Shown piece after piece: positions 24,945 through 33,967 of a stretch of 64,000 nt of DNA. Origin of the DNA: DASRDB01 sp035652815. Lineage in GTDB: Bacteria; Chloroflexota; Ktedonobacteria; Ktedonobacterales; Ktedonobacteraceae. The stretch is taken from the NCBI GenBank assembly GCA_035652815.1, contig DASRDB010000023.1:1-64000 (forward strand), written 5' to 3'. A program made the position numbers and the translations under genes. Under the pieces are notes generated by a model, which was given only the letters and a program-made list of their open reading frames with translations, was not told the origin of the DNA and made no database searches. The number at the start of each line of letters is the position of its first letter. Positions within the stretch are counted from its first letter, which is position 1.

Positions 24945-26528
24945 TCAATGAATGATGAGCGTTCGACCCGTCATATCTTTCGGTTGCGGAATCTTCATCA
25001 CGTCCAGAATGGTTGGCGCGACATCCGCCAGAATGCCATCGCCGCGCAACTTTACCTGCGCTAACTGCGGCACGACGAGATAAAGCGGCACCGGATTGGT
25101 GGTATGAGCGGTGAAGGGTTTGCCGATATCGTAATCGATAAGCTGTTCGGCATTGCCATGATCGGCGGTAATCAACAGGCCCCCGCCCACTGCAAGGGTG
25201 GCCTCTACGACGCGCCCAACGCCCGTATCGACAGCCTCGACCGCTTTAATGGCCGCCTCGATAACGCCTGTATGGCCGACCATGTCCGCGTTGGCGTAGT
25301 TCATGATAATCAGATCGTATTCGCCGCTGCGGATATGCTCTACCGCCGTATCCGTCACTCCTGCCGCACTCATCTCGGGCTGGAGATCGTAGGTCGGCAC
25401 CTTGGGCGAAGGCACAAGCAGGCGGTCCTCGCCGGGGAAAGGCGTTTCGCGGCGTCCATTGATGAAGTAGGTGACGTGGGCGTATTTCTCGGTCTCGGCG
25501 GTATGGAACTGGCGCAGGCCGTGTTCGGAGATGACGCGGGCCAGGGGCATTTCAACCTCGTCGGCGCGGTAAGCCACTTCGGCATCCAGACCCTCTTCGT
25601 ACTCGGTCATCATCACATAGACCAGGTCTTGCAGGCGCGGCCCGCGCTCGAACTTGCCCTGTGCCTGTGGGGGCAGTTCCGGCATCACGAAGGCCTTTGT
25701 CAGTTGGCGGGCGCGGTCAGGGCGGAAATTATAGTGGATTAAGGCATCTCCGGCTTTCACCACCGCTACCGGATGATTGTCCTCTATGACGACGGTTGGC
25801 ACGATGAATTCATCGGTGACGCCTTGATCGTAAGATTGCTGAATGGCCTGAATGGCGGAACTGGCTTTGTTGCCCTCGCCGCGTGTCATGGCAAAATAGG
25901 TCATCGCTGTGCGGTCCCAGCGATTATCGCGGTCCATCGCGTAGTAGCGCCCGCTCACCGTTGCCACCTTCGCGGGATGCTCGCCGCCAATTTCACGCGC
26001 CCGCGCCTCCAGCTTGCGCATGAATTCGACGCCGCCCGTTGGCGAGCTGTCGCGACCATCAGTGAAGCTATGAATGTAGACGCGCTCGATATCATGCATC
26101 TGCGCCAGCCGTAGCAGGGCCTCCAGATGGGTTTCGTGCGCGTGTACGCCGCCGTTCCCCAGCAATCCACAGATATGTAACTGCGAGGAATTCTTTTTGA
26201 CATGTTCGATAGCCTTCAGGAAGGCGGGATTCTGAAAAAAGGTGCCATCCTTGATCGACTCGCTGACGCGGGTATAGTCTTGCAGGACGCGCTTGCCCGC
26301 GCCGATATTCTGGTGTCCCACCTCTGAATTGCCCATCTGACCTTCCGGCAGTCCCACCGCTTCGCCAGAGGTACGGACGGATGTATGCGGCCAATCCTGC
26401 GCGAGTTTGTCAATATTGGGCGTGCGTGCCAGGGCAATTGCGTTACCCTCTTTGCGTGGGTTGATGCCCCAGCCATCCATAACAATCAAAACAAACGGGC
26501 GTGGTCGCCCGGAAGATGCTGTACTCAT
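24945..26528 (-). CDS. gpmI: 2,3-bisphosphoglycerate-independent phosphoglycerate mutase
   Basis: A 527-aa cytoplasmic glycolytic enzyme that interconverts 3- and 2-phosphoglycerate with two metal ions. It starts LIVMDGWGINPRKEGNAI, has the phospho-acceptor Ser in GQMGNSEVGHQNIGAG, the HSFTDGRDSSPTGG and YYAMDRDNRWDR blocks, and metal-binding ADMVGHTG and ITADHGNAEQ near the end. Full length for the family. Stands alone between convergent and repeat regions. Confidence 0.97.
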   Translation of the reverse strand: MSTASSGRPRPFVLIVMDGWGINPRKEGNAIALARTPNIDKLAQDWPHTSVRTSGEAVGLPEGQMGNSEVGHQNIGAGKRVLQDYTRVSESIKDGTFFQNPAFLKAIEHVKKNSSQLHICGLLGNGGVHAHETHLEALLRLAQMHDIERVYIHSFTDGRDSSPTGGVEFMRKLEARAREIGGEHPAKVATVSGRYYAMDRDNRWDRTAMTYFAMTRGEGNKASSAIQAIQQSYDQGVTDEFIVPTVVIEDNHPVAVVKAGDALIHYNFRPDRARQLTKAFVMPELPPQAQGKFERGPRLQDLVYVMMTEYEEGLDAEVAYRADEVEMPLARVISEHGLRQFHTAETEKYAHVTYFINGRRETPFPGEDRLLVPSPKVPTYDLQPEMSAAGVTDTAVEHIRSGEYDLIIMNYANADMVGHTGVIEAAIKAVEAVDTGVGRVVEATLAVGGGLLITADHGNAEQLIDYDIGKPFTAHTTNPVPLYLVVPQLAQVKLRGDGILADVAPTILDVMKIPQPKDMTGRTLIIH

Positions 26529-26582
26529 TCCAAATTTCGCTCCGTAAATAAGGTATGATATGTCATGAAAAAGCCCCCTTCG

Positions 26583-26670
26583 CCTGTCATCCTGAGCGCA
26601 GCGAAGGATCTCGCGCTGGCCATGTCGAGCCTGTGGCGGCCGGAGATCCTTCGCTGCGCTCAGGATGACA
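26583..26670. repeat. family B palindromic repeat
   Basis: CCTGTCATCCTGAGCGCAGC and GCTGCGCTCAGGATGACA flank CATGTCGAGCC. The left flank (AAAAAGC-CCCTTCG) and right flank (GAGACAGGT...ATGCCATGCTA) match the 9,993 copy. It lies upstream of gpmI in the 329-nt gap before the TPM gene. Confidence 0.85.
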
Positions 26671-26857
26671 TTTAGAGACAGGTGGGTAATGCCATGCTAT
26701 AAACTTCTCATCGTATTGTATCACGGCATAAGGCGGCGTGAGGAAGAAGAATTCGACAGCATTATTACTGGTAATGAAATTTGGCCTTTTCGCGGCGTCA
26801 TACGTATACATACATGTGACAATCTCTTGATTGTTTCTACTAGAAAGAGGAACCGCT

Positions 26858-27889
26858 ATGAACATAAGACATCGTGTTCGGTGGCTACGCCAGGGCTGGC
26901 TGGCGATAATTGCCGTCTGTATCCTCACGTTTATCAGCGCAACGGCTGCCTACGCGAATACTGTGCATATCTATGACAATGCGCATGTTCTGGATGATAA
27001 TAGAGTGCAGAACGAGGCATCTACGCTCTCAGCGTCGATCGACATTTATACCGTCAATAACTTCAACAGTGGCAATGCCGCATTTGACCAGGAGACGCGC
27101 AACAAGCTAGGGAGTAATCCCAATCTGATTGTGATCGCAATTGATACCGTTCACCGGCACCTGGCAATTGTGGCAGGTTCGAATGTGTTCACCAATGGCA
27201 ATGCATCGCAGGCCGTTGTCGATGCAAAGAACGCTTTTATTAACAACTTTAATAGTGGCGGCTATACAGGGGCGACGATTGCTGCTATCGATTCGCTGCG
27301 CAGTTCGTTGGGCGGCAGTTCAAGCAGTGGCTCAAGCGGGGGCGGTGTTTTTTCCGGCCTGTTCGGTGCCATTTGTATCATCGGTCTGGTGATCCTGGCT
27401 GTCATTTTCCTGGGCGGCATCTTCATGCGCAGGCGCTTCCGTGGCGGTTACGGCGCACCTCCTCCGATGGGCCAACCATATCCTCCGCAGTATAACCAGC
27501 CCTATCCTCCCGGCTATGGTCCTGGCTATCAACAAGGACCTGGTATGAATCCCTGGGTGGCAGGTGGTCTGGGGGCTGCTGGTGGTGGTTTTCTGGGTTA
27601 CGAATTGGGTAAAGAAGCTGGCGAGCGCGAGGCACGCGAAGAGAATCAGGGCGGCGGTTGGGTTGGCTCCAGTGGGGACTTCGGCAACCAGGGTGGATTT
27701 GGAGGAGGCGGAGACTTTGGCGCGGGGTCTAGCGGAGACTTCGGAGGGGGCGGATTTGGAGGAGGCGGAGATTTTGGCGCAGGATCGAGTGGAGACTTTG
27801 GCGGCGGCGGTGGTGGTGGTGGAGACTTCGGAGGAGGCGGAGATTTTGGCGGTGGAGGCGGCGGTGGTGGAGGCAGCGGCAATTTCTAA
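26858..27889 (+). CDS. TPM-domain membrane protein with Gly-rich tail
   Basis: A 343-aa protein. A signal peptide (WLAIIAVCILTFISATAAYA) leads to a TPM-like domain (VHIYDNAHVLDDNRVQNEAS, LIVIAIDTVHRHLAIVAGS, AFINNFNSGGYTGATIAAID). A membrane helix (LFGAICIIGLVILAVIFLGG) follows, then a Pro/Tyr-rich stretch and a Gly-rich tail with repeated GDFGAGSSGDFGGGG. TPM proteins help photosystem or envelope repair in plants; bacterial roles are unclear. AGAAAGAGG precedes the ATG. The tail repeats are likely unstable in length. Confidence 0.85.
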   Translation: MNIRHRVRWLRQGWLAIIAVCILTFISATAAYANTVHIYDNAHVLDDNRVQNEASTLSASIDIYTVNNFNSGNAAFDQETRNKLGSNPNLIVIAIDTVHRHLAIVAGSNVFTNGNASQAVVDAKNAFINNFNSGGYTGATIAAIDSLRSSLGGSSSSGSSGGGVFSGLFGAICIIGLVILAVIFLGGIFMRRRFRGGYGAPPPMGQPYPPQYNQPYPPGYGPGYQQGPGMNPWVAGGLGAAGGGFLGYELGKEAGEREAREENQGGGWVGSSGDFGNQGGFGGGGDFGAGSSGDFGGGGFGGGGDFGAGSSGDFGGGGGGGGDFGGGGDFGGGGGGGGGSGNF

Positions 27890-27898
27890 GCAAAGCAA

Positions 27899-27932
27899 AT
27901 GGGGAACGGAAATTCCGTTCCCCATCGTTTTT
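27899..27932 (+). terminator. intrinsic terminator
   Basis: ATGGGGAACGGAA pairs with TTCCGTTCCCCAT, followed by CGTTTTT. Serves the TPM gene and faces the convergent atp operon end. Confidence 0.9.
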
Positions 27933-27947
27933 CTGCGCTTGCAAAGC

Positions 27948-28400
27948 CTATTCAGACTGCGGCGTTTGGATGCGCGGGCCTCTACGGCGGCGCGCAGTCT
28001 CGGCGACACGCAGGCGGCTAATGGCGCGTTGTAGCGCGGCCTGCAGTTCGGCGCGCTCGACGTCGGAACCGGCCTGCGCCAGGCGTTCCTGGGCGCGGCG
28101 GCGAGCTTCCTCGGCACGGGCCTGGTCGATTTCCTCGGCATGTTCGGCGGCATCGGCCAGCACCGTTACCTGGTTGTTAGAGACTTCCAGGAAACCGCCT
28201 GAGACGAAGAGAGACTCCTCCTGACCTCCCAGGCGAATGCGCAGCATCCCCGGCTTGAGCGCGGAGAGCAGCGCAGCGTGGCGGGGCAAGATGCCCATTT
28301 CGCCTTCGGTGCCGGGAGCTGTCACCAGGTCCGCTTCGCCGTTGTAGAGTTCGCGCTCGGCGGTGACGACCTCGACATGCATAGTTGTGCGTGACGCCAT
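27948..28400 (-). CDS. atpC: ATP synthase F1 epsilon subunit
   Basis: A 150-aa rotor subunit that couples gamma to the c-ring and inhibits ATP hydrolysis. Beta-sandwich words VEVVTAERELYNGEADLVTA and GEMGILPRHAALLSALKPG are followed by the C-terminal helical hairpin (RAEEARRRAQERLAQ). A basic tail (RRRRGPRIQTPQSE) follows. Last gene of the atp operon, 3 nt after atpD. Confidence 0.96.
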   Translation of the reverse strand: MASRTTMHVEVVTAERELYNGEADLVTAPGTEGEMGILPRHAALLSALKPGMLRIRLGGQEESLFVSGGFLEVSNNQVTVLADAAEHAEEIDQARAEEARRRAQERLAQAGSDVERAELQAALQRAISRLRVAETARRRRGPRIQTPQSE

Positions 28401-28403
28401 CGC

Positions 28404-29825
28404 TTACCCTCTCTGCTGCTGCTCTTTCTCGTAGCTTTCCACGACCTCGTCAATGGTGCCCTTCATATAGAAGTTCGTCTCACCGATGTGGTCATATTTG
28501 CCTTCCAGGATTTCCTTGAAGCCGCGTACCGTCTCTTTCAGAGGCACGTAGCGACCTTCGAGGCCTGTGAAGACGGTGGCAACCGTGAAGGGCTGCGAGA
28601 AGAAACGCTGGAGCTTGCGGGCGCGTGCTACGGTCAGCTTGTCCTCGTCCGAGAGTTCGTCGATACCGAGGATGGCGATGATGTCCTGCAGATCTTTGTA
28701 GCGCTGCAAGACGCGCTGCACGCCGCGCGCCACGTTGTAATGCTCTTCACCGACAACGTTCGGATCGAGAATACGGCTGGTGGAAGCCAGCGGGTCAATC
28801 GCCGGGTAGATGCCTTGCTCGAAGATGGCGCGTTCCAGCACGATCGTCGAGTCGAGATGCGCGAAGGTCGTGGCCGGGGCAGGATCGGTGTAGTCGTCGG
28901 CTGGCACGTACACGGCCTGCATCGAGGTGACGGAACCCTCTTTAGTCGAGGTGATGCGCTCCTGCAACTCACCCATCTCTTCTGCGAGGTTCGGCTGATA
29001 TCCTACTGCCGATGGCATGCGGCCCAGCAGCGCGGATACTTCAGCGCCCGCCTGTGTGAAGCGGAAGATGTTGTCGATAAAGAGCAACACGTCTTTATGC
29101 TCTTCGTCGCGGAAGTATTCGGCGATGGTCAATCCGCTAAGGGCCACGCGCAGGCGCGCGCCGGGCGGCTCGTTCATCTGTCCGAACACCATCGCGAGGC
29201 GGTCGATAACTTTTGCCTCCTGCATTTCATGATAGAGGTCGTTACCCTCGCGTGTGCGCTCGCCCACGCCTGCGAAGACGGAATAGCCACCGTGACCTTT
29301 AGCGATGTTGTTAATCAGTTCCTGAATGATAACGGTCTTGCCGACGCCAGCGCCACCAAACGCGCCAATCTTACCGCCTTTCATGAAGGGGCAGATCAGG
29401 TCGATAACCTTGATGCCTGTCTCGAAGACCTGAATCTCAGAAGCCTGGTCTTCCAGGTCAGGGGGCTGACGGTGAATGGGCAGGCGGGGCGCGTCCGTCA
29501 CCTGCGGCTTGTTGTCCACGGCCTGGCCGAGGACGTTGAAGATGCGACCCAGGGTCTTGTCTCCAACGGGCATAGTAATCGGCTGGCCGGTATCGTAAGC
29601 ATCAATACCGCGCTGCAGGCCGTCGGTTGGTCCCATTGCCACGCAGCGTACCCAGTTGTTGCCGAGCAACTGCTCGACCTCAAGGGCAAGTTCCTGGTCG
29701 CTACCGGGAATGTGGGTGACAATCTCGTTGTAGATTTCCGGCAATTTATCAGGCGGAAACTCAATGTCAACCACTGCGCCAAGTACCTGCACAATTTTTC
29801 CTTTTGCGCCTGTATATGTAGTCAT
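28404..29825 (-). CDS. atpD: ATP synthase F1 beta subunit
   Basis: A 473-aa catalytic subunit. The Walker A loop GGAGVGKTVIIQEL, the catalytic Glu in GVGERTREGNDLY, the Walker B LLFIDNIFRFTQAGAEVSAL and the DELSDEDKLTV segment of the family are all present. Full length. Preceded by GGGAGAGAG. Confidence 0.99.
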   Translation of the reverse strand: MTTYTGAKGKIVQVLGAVVDIEFPPDKLPEIYNEIVTHIPGSDQELALEVEQLLGNNWVRCVAMGPTDGLQRGIDAYDTGQPITMPVGDKTLGRIFNVLGQAVDNKPQVTDAPRLPIHRQPPDLEDQASEIQVFETGIKVIDLICPFMKGGKIGAFGGAGVGKTVIIQELINNIAKGHGGYSVFAGVGERTREGNDLYHEMQEAKVIDRLAMVFGQMNEPPGARLRVALSGLTIAEYFRDEEHKDVLLFIDNIFRFTQAGAEVSALLGRMPSAVGYQPNLAEEMGELQERITSTKEGSVTSMQAVYVPADDYTDPAPATTFAHLDSTIVLERAIFEQGIYPAIDPLASTSRILDPNVVGEEHYNVARGVQRVLQRYKDLQDIIAILGIDELSDEDKLTVARARKLQRFFSQPFTVATVFTGLEGRYVPLKETVRGFKEILEGKYDHIGETNFYMKGTIDEVVESYEKEQQQRG

Positions 29826-29881
29826 CTATTTCTCTCTCCCAGGGGCTGGAATACCTGTAGATACTCCTGTCCCTCGTATCC

Positions 29882-30772
29882 TTACAAGGCTTCAGCGCCG
29901 GAGACCACCTCAAGAATCTGGGTGGTGATGCTGGCCTGACGGGCCTTGTTATAGGTCAGAGTCAAATCTTGAATGAGTTCGTTTGCGTTATCCGTCGCGT
30001 TCTTCATGGCCACCATTTGCGCCGAGAAGAAGCTGGCTACCGATTCGAGCAGCGCCTGGTACACCTGCACATCTACATAGCGTGGAAGCAGCGCTTCAAA
30101 GATGCTCGCCGCGTCCGGCTCGTAGATATATTCGAGGGCACCGCGCTCGCCTTCCTGGTCGGTTGGCGGCTGCACAGGCAGTAGTTGTACGACGGTTGGC
30201 TTCTGTGTCACGGTGTTGACGAACTGGGCGTAGATCAGGTATACCACGTCAACTTCCCCTTTCAGGAAAGCATCCGTAGCAACCTGGGCAATAGCCGAAG
30301 CATCGGACATGCCGGGCCGGTCGCCATAGTTGGTAAATTCGGCAATCATATTGAGCTGGCTACGCACTACAAAGTCGCGCCCCTTGCGCCCTACCGCGAT
30401 ATAATCGATGCCGGGTCGCTCGCCCTGTTCGGAGTATTTTTGTATCATCTCCTGCGAGCTGGTAGCTGCCCTGCGATTGATGTTGCCGGGCAGCGCGCCG
30501 CTCAGGCCGCGATCAGGTGTAATCAGCAGAAAGCCGATTTTGCGCACCGGGCGCTGTCTCAGCAGGGCGATCTCGCTTCCGGCATCCTCACCCGCGACAT
30601 TCGCGAGGCGCGAGACAAGGGCGCGCAACTGCTCGGCGTAGGGGCGCGATTGTTCCACGCGCTCCTGCGCTCGACGCATTTTGCTGCTGGCCACCATCTG
30701 CATGGTGCGAGTGACCTGAGCCATGTTTTTGACCGACCGGATACGCCGCCGTATTTCTCTGGTTGATGGCAT
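29882..30772 (-). CDS. atpG: ATP synthase F1 gamma subunit
   Basis: A 296-aa central stalk subunit. N-terminal coiled-coil REIRRRIRSVKNMAQVTRTM and C-terminal coiled-coil MKNATDNANELIQDLTLTYN with the conserved NKARQASITTQILEVVSGAE end are clear. AGCAGGAGG precedes the start. Lies between atpA and atpD. Confidence 0.98.
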   Translation of the reverse strand: MPSTREIRRRIRSVKNMAQVTRTMQMVASSKMRRAQERVEQSRPYAEQLRALVSRLANVAGEDAGSEIALLRQRPVRKIGFLLITPDRGLSGALPGNINRRAATSSQEMIQKYSEQGERPGIDYIAVGRKGRDFVVRSQLNMIAEFTNYGDRPGMSDASAIAQVATDAFLKGEVDVVYLIYAQFVNTVTQKPTVVQLLPVQPPTDQEGERGALEYIYEPDAASIFEALLPRYVDVQVYQALLESVASFFSAQMVAMKNATDNANELIQDLTLTYNKARQASITTQILEVVSGAEAL

Positions 30773-30794
30773 ATGCCCACCTCCTGCTTACGGC

Positions 30795-32327
30795 CTACTG
30801 CGGCGCGGCTGTCTTCTTGAACTCTTCTATTGCATCGCCCAGGCGCTTCAATAGCTCGTCAGACATCTTGTTGCGCTCCAGAACCGCCTTTGCGATAATT
30901 TCCTCGCCGATTTCTGGATGGTTGGCATCCATGTAGCGGTAGAAAGCGGTCTCCCAATCCGAGACTTTATCGACAGGCACGTCATCCAGGTAGCCATTGG
31001 TGGCTGCATAGATAATCATGACCTGCTTTTCGACCGGCACCGGCTGATACTGCGGCTGCTTCAAAATTTCGGTTACGCGGCGACCGCGATCAATGCGGTT
31101 GCGGGTGGCTCTGTCCAGGTCGGAGGCAAACTGCGCGAACGCGGCCAGTTCGCGGAACTGCGCGAGGTCGAGGCGAAGCGAACCGGCAACCTGGCGCATG
31201 GCGCGTGTCTGCGCGCTACTACCCACGCGAGAGACCGAGAGGCCGACGTTAATGGCCGGACGCTGACCGGCGTTGAACAGGTCGGTTTCCAGGAAGATCT
31301 GCCCATCGGTAATCGAGATCACGTTGGTCGGAATGTAGGCCGAGATATCGTTGGCCTTCGTCTCGATGATCGGCAGCGCAGTAAGCGAACCGCCACCGTA
31401 CTCGTCGTTCAGGCGGGCAGCGCGTTCCAGCAGGCGCGAATGCAGGTAGAAAACGTCACCTGGATAGGCTTCGCGTCCTGGCGGGCGGCGAATAATCAGC
31501 GAGATATTGCGATATGCCTCGGCGTGTTTGGTCAGGTCGTCATAGATGATGAGCGCGTCGCGCCCGGACTCCATGATCTCCTCGCCCATCGCGCACCCGG
31601 CATAAGGCGCGAGATACTTCAACGGAGCGGGATCGGCTGCGCCCGCGACAACGATGATGGTATGATCCATCGCGCCATGCTCTTCGAGAATGGCCTGCGT
31701 GCGCGCTACCGAAGAGTTCTTCTGACCGATTGCCACATAGATACAGATCAGGTCTTTGCCCTTCTGGTTGATGATCGTGTCAATCGCGATGGCCGTTTTA
31801 CCCGTCTGGCGGTCGCCGATGATCAGTTCGCGCTGGCCGCGCCCGATGGGGATCATGCTGTCAATCGCTTTGATACCTGTCTGCACAGGTGTGTTCACCG
31901 ACTGGCGGGTGATTACGCCAGGGGCCACGCGCTCAACAGGGCGCGTTTTGTCGGTGATAATGGGGCCTTTTTCATCAAGCGGCTCGCCCAGGGGGTTCAC
32001 CACACGACCAATCAGGGCGTCGCCTACCGGAACGGAGACCACGTGGCCCGTCGTGCGCACCTCATCATCTTCGCGAATATGTGTATAGTCACCCAGAATC
32101 GGGCAGCTCACGGTCTCCTCTTCAAGGTTGAAGGCCATGCCCATAATTCCGGTGCGTGGAAATTCTACCAGTTCGAGATATTTCACATCTTGCAGGCCGT
32201 AGACGCGAGCGATACCGTCTTGCACCGAGATTACTGTGCCGACGCTTGCGGTCTCTGTCTCGCTTCCACCGAACCCGGCGATGTTTCTCTCAATGATGGC
32301 ACTGATTTCATCAGCCCATGAAGCCAT
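30795..32327 (-). CDS. atpA: ATP synthase F1 alpha subunit
   Basis: A 510-aa non-catalytic nucleotide-binding subunit. P-loop GDRQTGKTAIAID, DGIARVYGLQDV near the N-terminus, and the signature PAINVGLSVSRVGS are visible. AGGAGG stands before the ATG. Full length; in the standard order delta-alpha-gamma. Confidence 0.99.
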   Translation of the reverse strand: MASWADEISAIIERNIAGFGGSETETASVGTVISVQDGIARVYGLQDVKYLELVEFPRTGIMGMAFNLEEETVSCPILGDYTHIREDDEVRTTGHVVSVPVGDALIGRVVNPLGEPLDEKGPIITDKTRPVERVAPGVITRQSVNTPVQTGIKAIDSMIPIGRGQRELIIGDRQTGKTAIAIDTIINQKGKDLICIYVAIGQKNSSVARTQAILEEHGAMDHTIIVVAGAADPAPLKYLAPYAGCAMGEEIMESGRDALIIYDDLTKHAEAYRNISLIIRRPPGREAYPGDVFYLHSRLLERAARLNDEYGGGSLTALPIIETKANDISAYIPTNVISITDGQIFLETDLFNAGQRPAINVGLSVSRVGSSAQTRAMRQVAGSLRLDLAQFRELAAFAQFASDLDRATRNRIDRGRRVTEILKQPQYQPVPVEKQVMIIYAATNGYLDDVPVDKVSDWETAFYRYMDANHPEIGEEIIAKAVLERNKMSDELLKRLGDAIEEFKKTAAPQ

Positions 32328-32339
32328 CGTCGTTCCTCC

Positions 32340-32981
32340 TCATTGGATTCTAGTTGGCTCACTCGGTGATGCCATTGTATCGCCAGTCGTCTGCGCCTGA
32401 CCATCTGAGCCATTTACACTCGGAAGCTCGTTAACACCTGCCGCGACGTTTCTGAGCAATTGCTGGCGAAGGGCGGACAGGCGGTAGCGAACGCTGCCAT
32501 CAATGATCTGGTCTCCGACACGGGCGACTACACCACCCAGGATGTCCGGCTGAATCCGGGTATGCATGATAATCTGTTTACCAGTTGTACGCTCCAGCGC
32601 CTGTTTCACCCGGTTGAGCTGTTGCTCATCCAACGGTGCTGCCGTCGTAACTTCCGCTACTGCCTGATTCTTGTAATCCAGTACAAGTTGTTCCAGTTCT
32701 CTCGCAATGTTGGGCATTGCGTCAACCAGCCCTCGCTGGACGACGAGCAGAGCGAGATTGAGCGACGTGGGCAACACTCGTGACGACAAGGCCTGACGTA
32801 TAGCTGTCTCTTTGCGCTGCAAGGGAATCTTCGGCTCGCGCAGGAGATAGGCCAGCTTGCGCTGGGAGAATAACTTCGCGATCTCCTTTACGTCCTCAAG
32901 GGTGCGATCTATGGTATTCTGCTTGCGCGCAATATCGAAAACGGCCTCCGCGTAGCGGCGTCCAATCGCTCCCTTTAGCAT
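32340..32981 (-). CDS. atpH: ATP synthase F1 delta subunit (OSCP)
   Basis: A 213-aa peripheral-stalk subunit: RRYAEAVFDIARKQNTIDR at the N-terminus and the C-terminal IIMHTRIQPDILGGVVARVG typical of OSCP. It carries a polar tail of about 30 residues beyond the usual end. Its ATG overlaps the atpF stop (TAATG), so the two are translationally coupled. Confidence 0.96.
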   Translation of the reverse strand: MLKGAIGRRYAEAVFDIARKQNTIDRTLEDVKEIAKLFSQRKLAYLLREPKIPLQRKETAIRQALSSRVLPTSLNLALLVVQRGLVDAMPNIARELEQLVLDYKNQAVAEVTTAAPLDEQQLNRVKQALERTTGKQIIMHTRIQPDILGGVVARVGDQIIDGSVRYRLSALRQQLLRNVAAGVNELPSVNGSDGQAQTTGDTMASPSEPTRIQ

Positions 32982-33508
32982 TACTGTTCCCTTGTCTGGC
33001 TGCTACTAACGAATTCTTCCACCAAACGGCGGTTATCCTTCGTGTCAACCGATCTACTAATAACCTTGCTCGCGGCATCAATCGAGAGATTGACCACGAG
33101 GCGGCTGAGTTCTTCACGCGCCTGCGCAGCTTCCTGGCGGATGCGCGCAATTTGCTGCTGTTCTATCTGGCGCGCCCTGGCTTCGGCTTCTTCCCGGATG
33201 CGGGCAGCTTCACGCTGCGCGGCAGCGGAGGCTTGAGCAATCGTATCCTGCGCGTCCCGGCGGGCCTGCTGCAAAATTTGCTCCGCGCGCGCATTGGCTT
33301 CCTGGAGGTCGCGGCGCGCCTTTTCAGCGTTCTCGACTCCCTCGCGGATCACGGCCTGCCGTTTTTCCAGCGTCCTCTGGATCGCGGGAAAGCCCCATCT
33401 CCACAAGATAAAGAAGACGATGCCAAAGCTGATGAGCTGAGAAATGAAGGCTGGTAAATTAATGCCCAGATTTCCCAGCAGATCACCAGAGACAAGAACT
33501 GTATGCAT
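32981..33508 (-). CDS. atpF: ATP synthase F0 b subunit
   Basis: A 175-aa stator subunit: one N-terminal helix (LPAFISQLISFGIVFFILWR) followed by a long charged coiled coil (ENAEKARRDLQEANARAEQI). AAAGGAGG stands eight bases before the ATG. Single b type, no b' partner in the operon. Confidence 0.96.
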   Translation of the reverse strand: MHTVLVSGDLLGNLGINLPAFISQLISFGIVFFILWRWGFPAIQRTLEKRQAVIREGVENAEKARRDLQEANARAEQILQQARRDAQDTIAQASAAAQREAARIREEAEARARQIEQQQIARIRQEAAQAREELSRLVVNLSIDAASKVISRSVDTKDNRRLVEEFVSSSQTREQ

Positions 33509-33641
33509 GTTGTGTGCCTCCTTTCCTCAGAGGTATAGCCGGTGTGCTTTTCAGTAGGCAACCCCCACCTGCAAACTAGACGGGGGTTGATCTACGTAAG
33601 CAGGCGGCGCGCTGTCGCACCCCGCCTGTTCATCTGCACTA

Positions 33642-33857
33642 CTAAGGCCTGCCTGTGAGTACGAAGGCGATAACCAGCGCGTAAATAGCGATAGCTTCGG
33701 CGAACGCGAGACCGATGAACATATTGATACGGATCAACGGCTCAGCTTCCGGGTTGCGACCGATGGCGTTGAAGGCCTGACCTGCCGCGAGACCAATGCC
33801 GATACCTGGGCCGATAGCTCCCAAACCGATAGCCAGAGCGATAGCAAGTGATGTCAT
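33642..33857 (-). CDS. atpE: ATP synthase F0 c subunit
   Basis: A 71-aa two-helix proteolipid forming the c-ring: Gly-rich helix one (GLGAIGPGIGIGLAAGQAF), polar loop RNPEAEP, and helix two with ion-binding Glu54 (GLAFAEAIAIYALVIAFVL). Residue 55 is Ala and helix one lacks a matching polar site, so proton rather than sodium coupling is likely. The ATG at 33,857 follows AAGGAGG; a longer reading would include that ribosome site. A 133-nt gap to atpF holds no gene. Confidence 0.97.
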   Translation of the reverse strand: MTSLAIALAIGLGAIGPGIGIGLAAGQAFNAIGRNPEAEPLIRINMFIGLAFAEAIAIYALVIAFVLTGRP

Positions 33858-33967
33858 GAAAAAACCCTCCTTATGTAAGGACAATGCTGTAATATTGATG
33901 ATCTTAATTTATGCAACCGCAGGACAAAGCTGCGAGTAGCAATCAGAGAAATGCCTGAAATTCAGGC

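Noticed and set aside
27332..28153. 273-codon Pro/Ala/Ser-rich frame opposite the TPM gene and atpC
   Set aside because: Mirror of a Gly-rich tail and of atpC; no independent signals.
28488..32321. Frames of 467-483 codons opposite atpD and atpA
   Set aside because: Antisense shadows of strongly conserved genes in GC-rich sequence.
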